From NCBI RefSeq assembly GCF_030936135.1, contig NC_082602.1:310001-374000 (forward strand): a DNA stretch of 64,000 nucleotides. Direction: 5' to 3'. This DNA comes from Gavia stellata (Eukaryota > Chordata > Aves > Gaviiformes > Gaviidae). Positions 25,501-38,465 of this stretch are shown here, one piece after another; the first letter of the stretch is position 1, and each line of letters opens with the position of its first letter. Under the pieces are notes generated by a model, which had not been told where the DNA came from, ran no database searches, and saw only the letters and a list, made by a program, of their open reading frames with translations. Made by a program: the position numbers and the translations under genes.

Positions 25501-28500
25501 CTGAAAGCTGCTGTCTTCCTTGCCACAGCTTTGCTGTGCTTCATAATTCTGGCTTTTCAGAAATGGCCATGGCCCTGGAAGAGCCCTGACCTTCCTAGAA
25601 GAGGTTTCTCCTAGGGGGATGGACCCAAAATCAATATCTAGAAATAGCTCTTCTCTGATTAGTGCTGGACAGGAGGAGGCTTTACATTGTTTAATCCCTC
25701 ACAGGCTCAAGAGTGTAGGCACAAACATACCCGCTCAATGCAAAGGGCACGCAGAGGGCAGGGAAATGGAAGTGACGTACAAGCACTGCATGTCTCAGGT
25801 GATGAGACCTTCCCATTCCCTCCTTCCCCTTCACACCAGATGAGCGTGTGGTGAGGACGTACCTTAATCAGCGCCTCGGGAAGGTCAAACACCTTTATCA
25901 AGGGTGACTTCATATTTGAGTTTGTGGTGATAGGAGCCAAGGCAAAAAACATCTTGATTTTGCGATCCAGCTCGGGAATGGAAGAAAACGCAATGAAACC
26001 TGTAGGAGGGAGAAGAAAGCAGACCCTGCCCTGTTATTTCTGAAGGGGTTGTTGACTCCCAAGCATGTGTGCCCATCGGAAGGACCCTCGGAGGTGGCTG
26101 TAGCAGGCTGGTGACTTGACATGAAACCTTTGCTGCTGATGCATTTCAGCTCCCAGCTTGACTGCTCAGCCCAGCTGCAGCACCCGCAAGCCCTTCTTGG
26201 GGCTCAGGCAGCAGTGGGATGCGCCAAAAGCCATCGATGCAACCTTTTTCAGCTGTCACTGCCCAAAACTGTTCTGTTAAAGCAAACAGGGATTTTTACC
26301 TGCTCTTTTCCTTTCGTCACTGGGACGTGCCCGGACGTTAACCTCCCTGTCCAGGCTCTCAGGACAACACTCCCAAATCGGGGATGCACAGCTAACATAA
26401 CTCTGACAGTGGTCTGATCTCCTCCTAAGTACCTGTGGTGGTGCCTTGAGAGTAAGCCACGTAGTATAACTGCTCCTGTCCAGTTTTCTGCAGAATATAG
26501 TTGATCGTCGCTGGAAGGTCATACATGGCCATCTCATGAAAGCTGCAATGGAGATGGGCACATGACAAAATTGCTGTTGCTGACCTTGAGAGTGACGGGC
26601 AGGACATGGCAAGTAGTGCCACGAGTATTTGGGGAGCGGGTGAGGGCTCTGGCGGGTATGGGCACCCCATGGCATCTTGGTGTCAGTTTATGCCCACTGA
26701 CAGATGGTGCGACTGTCAGTGCCGTTGCTCCTTCAGCTTACGGACACTGCTGAGGGTACCAGGTACCTGCCCACCCTTCAGTTTCATAGAAAATACCTGT
26801 AAGCTGAGTATTCCTGGTGGTGAAACTCAAACTCCTTGTGCTTTCGTGACCAGCTGTTCCCCCGGCTGTTTCCAATCCAGACATCGTAGCCGGCGTCAGC
26901 GAGGATGAAGCCCAGGCTGCTGTTGGGCAAGTTCGTAACCCAGTTGCTTCCCTCCAACACCAGGCCATGCTGCAGGAGGACCGCAGGCTTTGGGGCTGAA
27001 GAAAGAAGGGGAGGATCATTTTCTCTGACCACTAGCAAAATTGACCATTCACATCCAGGTATTGCTTTGGCAACAACCCTCCGGGGAATTGACTCCAGTG
27101 CAGGGAGCCTCTTTGGAGAGGTGTTTTTGAAGTAGGCTCTTTGATATCCCAGGGCAGAGAAAATTGATGTAGCGAAACTGAAAAATAAGTTTGGACTCCA
27201 CGCTGAATGAAGATTGGTAAATCACGCTCCCAGGAAGAAAGAAACCAAGCCCTATGTCTGTCTGGACACTGACTGTGCTCTTTGCATGGAGACCACCCTC
27301 CTCATGGTGCCTTTTGTTTGGCTCAGGTACTCTGGGTCTGACCAGCAGACACTGAAAACTCAGCAGGGTCTAAGTACCTTCCATGGCATGAAGACACCAT
27401 GATGCCCTATTGCAAGAGACACGGCTATGGGAGGGGTTAAGAGCATCTCCTCCACCCACTTCTGCCCACTTTAAGCCATATGGGCAAGTCTCAGCTCTCC
27501 AGAATAAACTTAAGATCTTTTTAACAAAGGACCAGGAAGCCTGAAGTGCTGTAGGAAGAGAGAGTATGGCAAGGTCTAGTTTGGAAAGGACCTCTGGAGG
27601 TCTCGTCTCCAATCCCCTGCTTAAAGCAGGTCCAACTTCACAGCCACAACAGGGTCATCACAAAGATATCTGAATTCATACGGTAGGGCGACCATAGGTT
27701 GTAGCATGAAAAAGTTGAAATAAAAGTGACTTTCCTTTCTTTCTTTTTTTTTCTTTGTTTCCTCTTTTTTCTGTTGGTTTTTAGACCCTCAATATAAGAC
27801 TCACATTTTCACCCTGGACAGCTGAGGACAATGTGTCCTGAATGGAAATCTGGCTTTTTACACTTATTTGCCATGTTCATGCACCAGTTCTCCTGCTACC
27901 GAGGAGAGGGACACCCTGCCAAGAATGGGGCATCACCCCCTCCACTTTGAAACAACAGTTCAAGTGAAGAACAGAAAGGAGCTGAAATGGTGAGATGGCA
28001 TTGGATTGGACATGTGGAGTTTTTTTGCTGACAAATGGCTTTTTGCGGCCGCACTAGCTGGCTTTGAGCTGGGGTAAAACCTGGGGCAAGATTTCTCTGT
28101 CCCATTCATTCTCCTTATCTTTTCCTTCCTCTTTGGAGCAGATCCTCTCAGAACAAGAAGGTCGGCGTGGTGGGCACCTGCATTTCTTCTGCTCCCAAGG
28201 CTAATCCTACTGGGAAAGTAGTCTCCTTGAGGACCCAGCCCATGACGAGGCAGCCCTAACCATGGCCTACTCCAGCCCAGCAAAGCTCTCAGGGCTCTGG
28301 ACCAGGCAGACCTTCTTGTGGCACTTACGGGGACAGAACATGCTGGAACGCTGCGTCTCTGCTTCATGGGAGGTGCTCATGCTTCCCGGGTTGTCTCTGC
28401 CGTGAGGAATCCTCTGCACGGTGAGGTAATAGCCATCGTCTGTCACCACTTCATGTTCCTCATAGGGGTACCCATGGTAGCGGATAATTTCACCCTGTGG

Positions 28501-29102
28501 GAAGGGAAGGACAGCGTGGGACGGGTCCTCGGAGAGGTGGGGGTCTCCGCCCCAGAGGGTGTCACGGCTTGGCTGGGTGAAGCCAACAGTGGCCACCTTG
28601 AGCAGGAGTTCCCAATGTCTCTTCCATCAACACTGTGGTGATGTCATGACTTCAGCTAAAATTTTTGGCAGGTGTGAGTTTCCCTCACTCCCCGAGCAGG
28701 TCTGGTAAAGAAAGACCCGTTGCTGCTTTTTGTGTTGCAATCAACGTTTGTGAAGAGCGGGGCAGCAATGAGAGTGAAGCTCCAAGCCTGAGACAGCTGC
28801 TTTGACCAAACCTGTTGACTTGGACCGAACTCCCCCATAAACGTCTGCCATAAATCTCTGTGTATGTAAACACAGGGAGACAAAAGATCTAACAAACCCC
28901 TGGTACAAAACCCTGGTGAAGATACACATGCAGAGACCATGGGTCCTGCCCAGACTATGGCAGCACGGGTAGATTGCATGCCCAAGCAGGAAAAGAAGGG
29001 AGATAAGTCAGGACTTACAACATCCATGGACACCTCGGGGCTCGCATCTGACTTTTCACTGATGCACATTAAATAAGCGATGGTTAGGAACAGCCACATC
29101 AT
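22584..29102 (-). CDS. Lipase B: acid lipase family, AYSQG active site, extended exon 2 (403 aa)
   Basis: The second member of the cluster. Nine coding exons: 29019-29102, 28329-28494, 26797-26995, 26433-26542, 25863-25999, 25277-25420, 24008-24079, 23199-23264 and 22584-22817. All have GT-AG borders and one open frame. Two adjacent ATGs (29102 and 29099) head a signal peptide. LLQHGL is the oxyanion region. The nucleophile elbow reads AYSQG instead of GHSQG: Ser181 is kept, but the first Gly is Ala and His is Tyr. Asp349 (GGRDW) and His378 (FVHFDF) are kept. Exon 2 is 166 nt against 118 in A and C: at the usual boundary the donor is GC in poor context, and a strong GTAAGT lies 48 nt further on, adding 16 in-frame codons. 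Exon 6 is one codon short of A and C. An acceptor (TTTTGCAG) 6 nt before the ATG implies a non-coding first exon. It is probably functional, with altered activity. Confidence 0.88.
24600..24795 (+). repeat. Dispersed repeat with CR1-like 3' end, in lipase B intron 6
   Basis: Reads AAGGAAACAGCCCTTCCCCA, then CAACCTGCTGTAGCTC, then GGCTGGAGACCCCCACCCTG, and ends TTTTTCTATGACTCTGTG, a decayed CR1 tail. The first block matches the reverse complement of 39620-39670, and the later block matches 8780-8850. Confidence 0.65.
27586..27660 (-). mobile_element. Old CR1 3' fragment, lipase B intron 2
   Basis: GGAAAGGACCTCTGGAGGTC followed by CAATCCCCTGCTTAAAGCAGG is the reverse complement of a CR1 3' UTR. 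It is short and diverged. Confidence 0.75.
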
Positions 29103-30535
29103 GGTGCTCTGCAAAACATTGTCAACATGAGAGACATTGCCGGTACTGACAGAGAAGCCAGGGATTGCACGCACTTCCCTTGGCATGCACTACTCTTCTG
29201 TTAGTATATCAACCTGACCACTCAACAGGTGAGATGATTTTAAATTTGAAATCCTCCAGTTGGTTCTAAAAATGGCTCATTTTGCTTATCTTGAAAAATG
29301 CCAGAGTCCAAACTCCATCACCTTTTAATCACACATTCTCCAACAGATCCTTGTATTCAGAAAAATGCCTGTGATATGCATGCAGTATATACATGTGATA
29401 TACACAGCTATACGCACCTAGGCAAATCTGGTTTTCGAGGGGGTGATTATAGACTATTCTTTTAAAATGATGGCTCGGATAATTGGAAGAACAGATTATT
29501 TGGTTAAACTGATTGCTGCCAACATGCCCGCTGTGCAGCGGGTCTCTCCTTCCCCAGGGGAAGGCGGTTGAGGGGTTGTTCCCGGGATGCTCCTGAGGAG
29601 CACGCGGGTCTCTGGGACACAGGGGCCGAGGTGGGAGGTGCAGCGAGGACGGCAGCCACGCTGACTCAGCACAGCCCTTCCGCAGCTGCCCAGGAGTCTC
29701 TGGAGGCGTTACTTTTAAGACGGAGCCTTTCAGAAAAGCAAGGAGAGGCAGAAAGCATTTTTGTGGTGTAACGTCAGGAGAGTAGCATGCAAATTCAAGG
29801 GAAGAGCCTTGCCCGGGATGGCCCTTTCCTCCCAACAGCCAACCTGCAAGCATATTCCCTTTGTGAAGGGTCCCTCAGCTCAGCAGACCGTGAGAGCTCC
29901 CGCTGACCTCCGGAGGTGCAGCAGGGTGAAACCCCTTCCACCAGCAGCGCAGTCCTGACCCCCGAATGCTCCCACCACCCCTCCCGCAAGAAGAACGACT
30001 TTCCTTTGGACCCAGGACTCCCGGGGAAGCCCCGCCGTCCCTTCTCGGGGGCTCTTCAAGTACCTACAGCTCTCTCCTGCTGTCCCCAGGGATGGCCCCT
30101 CGCTGGCAGCCTGTGCAAAGGCAGAGGCACCCGAGGAGGAAGAATTACCCGTTGCGGTCCAGGGGCTGCAGCAGAAGAGGCGTGGGTGCCTTTCCTCCTG
30201 ATGTCCGCCAAGCAAGAGGTCCCTGCTGCCCGAGCACGCCGCTCTCGCCCACCATGCATCGGGTTATTATTCCCTCTGCTCCGCGCATTCGGGAACGTCA
30301 CAGGTCGCCACTCCCTCTAATAGTTCCTCCTGCGAACATGTAATTTACCTGAGGGCTGGAGTCTGCTCTGAAAGGAGACACCCTTCCTAGCCGGGCTCAC
30401 TTGGGAATATTTTTGTGGCACTATAGAAGAGTTGAGAGCTGCAACAAATTGGTTATTTCCACTTGATGTGGCACAGCGTCATCTGATGTCGCACGTGACC
30501 TATGTGGACTGGAGGATGTGCAGCCTCTGGACCAT
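29103..30535. other. Intergenic, 5' flank of lipase B
   Basis: Should contain the lipase B promoter and its inferred non-coding first exon, but I cannot place either. The ORFs here show no family motif. Confidence 0.4.
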
Positions 30536-30536
30536 T

Positions 30537-30680
30537 CTCCACCTGCACTGGGGCTGGTGTTGGTGCATGGGGCTGGCATTGGTGCATGGGGTGCAGCAGG
30601 GTGCGTGGGGCTGGCAGTGGTGCATGGCGCTGGTGTTGATGCTCAGGGTGCTGCAGGGTGCACGAGGCACAGTGGGGTGC
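30537..30680. repeat. Degenerate minisatellite (GGGGCTGGTGTTGGTGCAT-type)
   Basis: Roughly 20-25-bp units GGGGCTGGYRTTGGTGCATG recur four or five times with variation. No coding support. Confidence 0.6.
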
Positions 30681-32907
30681 ATGGGGGCCAGTCTAGCTCA
30701 TCCCAGCAAGCTGCTGTGGGAAACCCGTCCGGCTCTTGTTGGCTCTTCTTGCTGCCTCCCGGTGTGTAATGAGCCACTGCTTGGAAATGCAAAACCTTCC
30801 AGTCCTCATAATGACTGCTGGGGGTGCTCTTTAAAAAATGAAAAAGAAATCCAACCCCGGGGAGGGAAGAAGCAGGGGATGAAGCTACCTTTCACTTTCA
30901 TTGGCCATGGGGTGCAGTTTTGGTGGGAGAATGTGTCTTTTCTTACTGAGCACAAAGGATGCCTATCTGGACCGCAGCGAGAGGACACTTTCTCCGCTGG
31001 GTGTCTGTGCCCACCCAATTTTCAGTTACCTCCTTCCAGTCAATTATCTCTGTGTGCCCATATCACAGCCCTCGTTAGGCTTTTCTTGCCCCTCCTGCAC
31101 TTCTCCCACAGACTTCACCTTTTCCCAGCCGGCAATGCCTTTGGCCAGCCGCTGCCCGGTGGCTGAGGAGCTCCCTGCAGGGATGGCGAGGGGTGGCACG
31201 GGCTGTGGGTGTCATTTTTGGCAGCGCTGCCTTCGAGGCCGCCTCTCCGCTCCTTGCTCATGTGCCTACGCACTGTCACGCTGCAACAACCCAGTGCTGG
31301 CTTTGCACGCTGCGGGCTCCTGTCACCTTTCCTGGTGTCGATGCCTGCCAGGTCCTGCCAAACCACACTTGCTGAAATGCAAACATGCATTCTTTGGAAA
31401 GCCTAAGTAATTTCACCTTGATTTGAAGCTGTAATGACTGGTCTTTACTAAACACTAGCTGGAGGCAGTGCTAGAAGCCCTCCCAGCCCGGCTCACCCTC
31501 GCGTGAGCAGTGACTCAGACCAGAGTCTGATTTTTTCCCTGCAGGGAGAGGAGGAAAGGTAGAAAAACAGGATCAGATATGCTGAGACAAGAAATCACTC
31601 CCCCTTCCTTCCCAGCATATATTAATGCCAACATAATCTGCCTTCCTCTTGGGGATAGGGCATCAGAGAGGCTCCTGGTGGAGCTACGGCCACTCCTGGT
31701 CCTTGTGTCAAGCCTGGTCACCTTGATTCAGGGTGAATTGCTACCCGGACTATCAAGGCATGAGCGAGCCAGGAAAAACAGCCACAATCAGCTCTCGAAG
31801 CATCAGCATTTTCTTGCTGGCAGGCTTCTCTGCCGCTTGCCGAAAGGAGACCTGCGCATGCTGCAGCCTGCAGCTGATGGGACATGGGGACTGCGTCGGC
31901 AGCCCCGGCCAGGCGGAGGGTTGCGGAAAGGGGTTTATGTCGGGCAGCTGCACGCTCAGCCCAGCATCTGGCCCTGAACAGGGGAAGGGCTGCAGCGTGC
32001 AGCGCGTACCAAGTGTCAGCTAACGAGGGAGATGGTGTAGGGGGCTTGTTAGGCTCAGCACCGCAGCACAATCCAGGCTTCCAGGCTTGAAAGTGAAGGT
32101 CATTACTGCAGAAACAATGTATTTCTCTTATCTGTCTAAAAGCAATTAAAAAAATCCATCTACAAAATGGGGATTAAAATAAAGAATTCTAAGCTTAAAA
32201 GCCAAGCTTATTCCATAGGTTTTAAAAGTTATTTTTATTTTTCTCTTGTAACAACACGCACACAATGAAAGGGAGAGAGAGAGGAGGGGATTATACGAAA
32301 GCAACCACAAGATGAACCATTGGACTGCTTTCTCATGAGTGCTGCTGTTAGTACCGGATCCCAACAGGACTGGTGTGAACACGGCGTGAGTCACAGGAGC
32401 CAACGTCCACCACGTATGGGTTTTATTTGCCGTAGTGCCGAGGGAAGCAGTTTCCGTCCAGTTGTGAACCAGTGAACCAGAGCACTTGGCATTCAAGGAA
32501 ACACCTGAAGGTGTTGCTGACTACCAGCCTGCATGACAGCGCAGGAGAATGAGGGAGCTTTGGACTTGCTTGAGTTTTGAAATGGATTTTTCAGAGATTT
32601 TAACATTTGTACATTTTAAATTTTCTTAGATTTTTTCAAATTTTTGAAAGTTTTTCTTGCCCTTTGAAACTGGGTTTGGAATGCAATTTTTTGAAAGAAA
32701 CAGGACCTTCGGGGACATACCTATAGCCAGATTCAATTTGTTTTGGTAAAAGCTGGGTCACATCAGACACCAGAGAGGTGCGATTGCAAAGGATGCTGAA
32801 GCAGTGCGAGGAGCACCAGCTGTGATGGCAGCATGGTGACCACCTGGCAAAAAGCAGTGTCCTCTGCTTCTCCTGAGCTTCTAACACCTGGTAGAACCAA
32901 CGCAGCC
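30681..32907. other. Intergenic region before the CR1 pair
   Basis: No exon or RNA gene recognised. The part from 32110 to 32700 is AT-rich. All open frames look random. Confidence 0.4.
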
Positions 32908-34440
32908 ACACGGACCTGATGAGATGCATCCGCAGGTTCTGAGGGAAGTGGCACATGAAGTTGCTAAGCCACTAACCGTCCTATTTGAGAAGTTGTGGCA
33001 GTCCGGTGAAGTTCTCATTGACTGGAAAAGGGGAAACATAACCCCCATTTTTAAAAAGGGAAATAAGGAAGACCCGGGGAACTACAGGCCAGTCAGTCTC
33101 ACCTCTGTGCCTGGCAAGATCATGGAGCAGATCCGCCTGGAAACTATGGTAAGGCACATGGAAAATAAGGAGGGGATTGGTGACAGCCAACATGGCTTCA
33201 CTAAGGGCAAATTGTGCCTGACAAACTTGGTGCCCTTCTGCGACGGGGTTACAGCATTGGTGGGTAAGGGAAGAGCAACTGATGTCATCTACCTGGACTT
33301 GTACAAAGCATTTGACACTGTCCCACACAACATCCTTGTCTCTAAATTGAAGAGACATGAATTTGGCGGATGGACCGCTTGATGGATAAGGAATTCGCTG
33401 GATGGTTTCACTCAAAGAGTTGTGGTCAACGGCTCGATGTCCAAGCAGAGACCAGCGATGAGTGGCGCTCCTCAGGGGTCGGTTTTGGGACCAGTGCTGT
33501 CTAACATCTTTGTCGGCGACATGTACAGTGGGATTGAGTGCGCCCTCAGCAAGTTTGCCGATGACACCAAGCTGTGTGGTAAGTCGACACGCTGGAGGGA
33601 AGGGATGCCATCCAAAGGGACCTTAACAGGCTTGAGACCATGCCCATGCAAACCTCATGAAGTTCAACAAGGCCAAGTGCAAGGTCCTGCACGTGGGTCG
33701 GGGCAATGCCAAGCACAAATACAGGCTGGGCAGAGAATGGATTGAAAGCAGCCCTGTGGAGAAGGACTTGGGGGTGTTGGTTGATTAGAATCTCAACATG
33801 AGCCAGCAGCGTGCGCTTGCAGCCCAGAGAGCCAACCATATCCTGGGCTGCATCAAAAGAAGTGTGACAAGCAGGTCGAGGGAGGTGATTCCCCCCCTCT
33901 ACTCCACTCTTGTGAGACCCCACCTGGAGTACTCCATCCAGATCTGGGGCCCCCAACATAAGAAGGACATGGACCTGTTGAAACGAGTCCAGAAGAGGGA
34001 CACGAAGATGATCAGAGGGCTGGAGCACCTCTCCTATGAAGACAGGCTGAGAGAGTTGGGGTTGTTCAGCCTGGAGAAGAGAAGGCTCTGGGGAGAGCTT
34101 ATAGCAGCTTTCCAGTACCTGAAGGGACCTACAAGAAAGCTGGAGAGGGACTTTTTACAAGGGCATGTAGTGACAGAACAAGGGGTAATGGCTTTAAGCT
34201 GAAAGAGAGGAGATTTAGATTAGATATAAGGAAGAAACTCTTCACTGTGAGGGTGGTGAGGCACTGGATCAGGTTGCCCAGAGAAGTTGTGGATGCCCCA
34301 ACCCTGGAAATGTTCAGAGCCAGGTTGGAGGGGCCTTTGAGCAACCTGGTCTAGTGGAAGGTGTCCCTGCTCGTGGCAGGGTCATTGGAACTAGATGATC
34401 TTTAAGATTCCTTCCAACCTAAACCATTCTGTGATTCTAT
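32908..34440 (+). mobile_element. CR1 LINE, 5'-truncated, reverse-transcriptase part to 3' end
   Basis: Plus-oriented CR1 ORF2 remnant. It starts in the reverse transcriptase (PDEMHPQVL-like, then [20 protein letters not shown]) and continues through the catalytic FADDTK near 33555-33575 to the C-terminal [20 protein letters not shown] block. Frameshifts and stops break it near 33380, 33745 and 34200. It ends in CATTCTGTGATTCTAT at 34440. Not active. Confidence 0.95.
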
Positions 34441-37400
34441 ACCCTTACAGAACAGATATGAGGCCCTGGGTATGGTAGATGAAGTGCATAATGAGGCAGA
34501 GGAGGAACCTGCGCAAGCACTCTTGCCAAGGTCAGAGAGAGCAACCCCTCATAACAAAACCTGCATTAAGACCAGTGCCAAGAAGAAACAACGGCGAGTT
34601 ATGGTCATTGGCGATTCCCTCCTGTGTGGAACGGAAACACCAGTTTGTAGACTGGACGCTCTTTTTTTTGCTGTCTCCCTGAGGCCTGAATTAGGGACAT
34701 CACCATAAGACTGAAGAGCCTAGTACAACCTTCAGACTACTATCCATTCCTGCTCTTCATTCAATGCTAGTGGGAACATTTACAGTGCTCCTGGGAGCAT
34801 GGAAGGCTCAGGAGCGTATCTGAAATGCTTGTACACCAACGCTCACAGTATGAGAAAGAAACAGGAGGAACTGGAAGCCTTGGTACATTCCCAGAGCTAC
34901 AGTATCATTGGTATTAGTGAGACTTGGTGGAATGAGCCTTGGAGTGCTGGGATGGAGGGGTAGGCAGGGCAGGTGGGGTGGAGGTGTCGCACTATATGTA
35001 AGGGAGAGGTTTGATGGTACAGCCCTTACAGTTAGCGATGATGTGGCTGAGAGCCTTTGGGTGAGGATTAGGGGGATGGAAAACAAAGCAGATGTTGTAG
35101 TGGGGGTCTACTACTGATCGCCCAGCTGGGATGCCAGCACTGATGAGTTATTCTATAGGCAATGAGGAGAAATTTCTGGATCGGTAGCCCTTGTCCTTAT
35201 GGGAGATTTCAACTTCCAGTCATCAGCTGGGAACATCATACTGCTGTGATGAGCAGGTCTAGGAAATTCTTGAAGTTTGTAGGAGATAACTTCTTGTTAC
35301 AAGTATTCAGGGAGCCAACTAGGAAAGATGCCCTCCTAGACTTGCTATTTGTGAATGGAGAGGGACTCATGGGGGATGTGATGGTAGGTGGCTGCCTTGG
35401 CCACAGTGATCATGAGATGGTTGAGTTTAAAATTGTCAGTGCAATGAGAAAAAAGGATGGCAGAGTTGCTACCCTGGATTTTGAGAGAGCAAACATTATG
35501 CTATCCAGAGAGGTACTTAGCAGAGTCCCCTGGGAATCTGCTGTTGAGGGCTTAGGAATCCATCAGTACTGGTCAGTTTTTAAGAACCACCTTTTAGAAG
35601 CACAGGAGCAGGCAATTCCACTGTGTCTTAAATCAAGCAAGAGGGGCAGAAGACCAGCTTGGCTGAACGGAGAACTCCTCACGGAGCTCCAGAGGAAAAA
35701 GGAATTGTACGATCTCTAGATGCGAGGTCAGGCTTCACAGGAAGTTTACAGAGCCGTGGCTCATGTATGCAGGGAGAAGACATGAAAGGACAAGCCCAAT
35801 TAGAGTTGAAACTGGCCAGTGCTGCGTCAGACAACAGGAAGGGCTTTTTAAAGTACATTAATAGCAAGAGGAGTTCTAAAGAAAACATTGGACTGATACC
35901 TGTTGAAGATGGTCACCTGACTAACAGGGATGAAGAAAAAGTGCTTAATGCTTTTTATGCCTCAGTTTTAATAATACTGATAGTCCTTGGGCTGCCTGGT
36001 CCCCTGAGTTGGAGGACCACAAGTGTGGGAAGAGTGATTTTCCATTTGTGAATACTGAAATTGTAAGGGACCAGCTGCATCACCTGAACATTCACAAGTC
36101 CATGGGGCCTGATGGGATTCACCCCAGAGTACTGAAGGAGCTAGCGGATGTTATGGCAGGACCCCTCTCGATCATCTACCAAAGGTCTTGGGAGTCTGGG
36201 GAGGTCCCTGCTGACTGGAGGTTAGCCGATGTTATTCCAACCTACAAGAAGGGCATGAGGGAAGACCCAGGGAACCACAGACCCGTGAGTCTAACCTCAG
36301 TTCCTGGAAAAATTATGGAGAAAATTATACTGGGTGCTATTGAAAGGCATGTAAAGAATAATGCAATCATCAGGCACAGTCAACATGGGTTCACAAAGGC
36401 AAAGTCCTGTTTAACTGATTTGATATTGTTCTATGATAAGGTCACCCGCCTCGCAGATGAAGGGAAGGCAGTGGATGAATTTTTCTGGATTTTAGTAAGA
36501 CTTTTGATACTGTCCCTCACAGCATCCTTCTGGACAAGTAGTCCAACTGTGAGATGAGCAGGTTCACAGTGTACTGGGTGAAGAACCGGCTGAAGGGCAG
36601 AGCTCAAAGGGTTGTAGTGAATGGGGCTACATCTGGCTGGCGACCGGTCACCAGTGGTGTTCCTCAGGGTTCAATCCTAGGGCCAGCGCTGTTCAATATA
36701 TTTATCAATGATCTGGATGCAGGGGTTGAATGCACCATTAGCGAGTTTGCTGATGATACCAAACTGGGAGGTGCTGTTTACTCTCTTGAGGGACAGGAGG
36801 CCTTGCAGAGGGATCTAGAGAGATCGGAGCATTGGGCAATGAGTAATGGGATGAAATTTAACAAGTCGAAATGCCAGATTTTGCACATGGGACGGAGTAA
36901 CGCCAGGCCCAAGTATAAATTGGAGAGGAGTGGCTGGAGATCAGCCCTGCAGAAAGGGATCTGGGGGTGCTGGCCAGCCGAAGGCTCAACAGGAGCCAGC
37001 AGCGTGCCCTGGCAGCCGAGAGGGCAAACCACATCCTGGGGTGCGTCAAACACAGCATGGCCAGCCGGTCAAGAGAGGGGATTGTCCCGCTGTGTTCAGC
37101 GTTGGTGCGGCCTCACCTGGAGTGCTGTGTGCGGTTCTGGGCCCCACAATTTAAGAAGGATGTGAAGGTCCTCGAATGCGTCCAGATGAAAGCAACCAAG
37201 CTGATGGCAGGGCTGGAAGCATGGCCTCTGAGGAGCAGCTGAGCACTCTGGGTTTGTCTAGTTTGGAGAAAAGGAGGCTGAGGGACGACCGCATTGCTCT
37301 CTGCAGCTTCTTGAGGAGGGGATGTGGAGAGGGAGGTGCTGAGCTCTTTTCCCTGGGATCCAGGAACAGGACATGTGGGAATTGTTCAAAGCTGCATCAG

Positions 37401-37630
37401 GGGAGGTTCAGACTTGGCATTAGGAAGTATTTCTTTACCGAGAGGGTGGTCAAACACTGGAACAGGCTTCCTGGGGAGGTGGTTGATGTCCCATGCCTGG
37501 CAGAGTTTGAGAGGGATTTGGACAATGCCCTTAACAACATGCTTTAACCTTTGGTCAGCCCTGAAGTGGTCAGGCAGTTGGACTAGATGATCATTGTAGG
37601 TCCGTTCCGACTGAAATATCCTATTCTGTT
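34441..37630 (+). mobile_element. CR1 LINE, longer copy: ORF1 remnant, endonuclease and reverse transcriptase
   Basis: Follows the previous CR1 directly. At 34590-34640 a VIGDSLL motif matches the esterase-like domain of CR1 ORF1, cut short by an internal deletion. The apurinic-type endonuclease follows (YTNAHSMRKK near 34830, SETWW near 34915, SDHEMVEF near 35410), then the reverse transcriptase (DGIHPRVLKE near 36110, FADDTKLGG near 36750) and the 3' region, ending near 37630 with ATCCTATTCTG. Several frameshifts and stops make it inactive. It is a different subfamily or age from its neighbour, judging by divergence. Confidence 0.93.
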
Positions 37631-38339
37631 TACAGTAATCTGACAACAACGTTTACAAAGCTTCCTGATCCTGGAGGGGCTTCCTGTGGCGATATCAGCA
37701 CTTCTGGGAAAACCCTGGGGTGGGTGCACAGCCTCAGGGGGCCATGGTCATTGCATCCCCCTGTCTCTGTCCTCCCCTCTCTGCAGTCCCCCATCCCCTT
37801 GGTGCCATGACTCTGCCTCTGAGGAGACCGCCTGCCCGAATCCGCTCTGATCTTGGGTACTCTTTCCTAAATTTCTCCATGCTACCTGTCCTTCAGCTAG
37901 CTGCTGTCTGGTCATGTAAGCACTGATGTCTTGGACTGATGGTTGTCCATGGGATGGTGCTCTCTGAAGGAAAAGGGAAAGCCTGGGCAGCAGAGGGTGC
38001 TGTGAAAGCCCTGGTGAGGCAGAATGATCCCTTGCCCAAACCCTTACGGAAAGTGTAGCATTTTGGTATATTTAAAAAAAAACCCCAAAATGGTCATCCA
38101 CCTCTCCTTGAGCATGAGGTGCCACCTCATGAGGTGGTTCTACAGCCTGGCCACAGCCACCCAGGGTAGGAGCTCTGCGGGGATGGAGCCCTGTCTGCTG
38201 GAAGGATGGGAAAGGGCAGTCTGGCCAGCCCTCTCACCCTCCGTGTTATGAACTGTAATGCCACTGGCCACATTTGTGCTGTGCTGGCTGGGTTAGATGA
38301 GTGGTTTCGTTGCATTTGTTGTAATGCATTGATAAGTCA

Positions 38340-38465
38340 CGCTGTTATTTCAGGTCCTCAACAACCTGCTGCAGCTGTGAAGCTGGCCCTGATGGGTGCT
38401 GAGGTTGGACCACAGACCCCCAGAGGCTGCTGCCAGCCAGCAACACCACGATGCCCTCGTTGACT
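38340..38465 (+). repeat. Dispersed repeat fragment (CR1-like 3' region)
   Basis: CAACAACCTGCTGCAGCTGT followed by CTGGCCCTGATGGGTGCTGAGGTTGG and CAGACCCCCAGAGG matches the tail of the family at 24690 in the same order. Confidence 0.55.

Noticed and set aside
32924-37547. Multiple reverse-transcriptase-like ORFs as host genes
   Set aside because: They are broken pieces of two CR1 LINE copies with characteristic CR1 3' tails.
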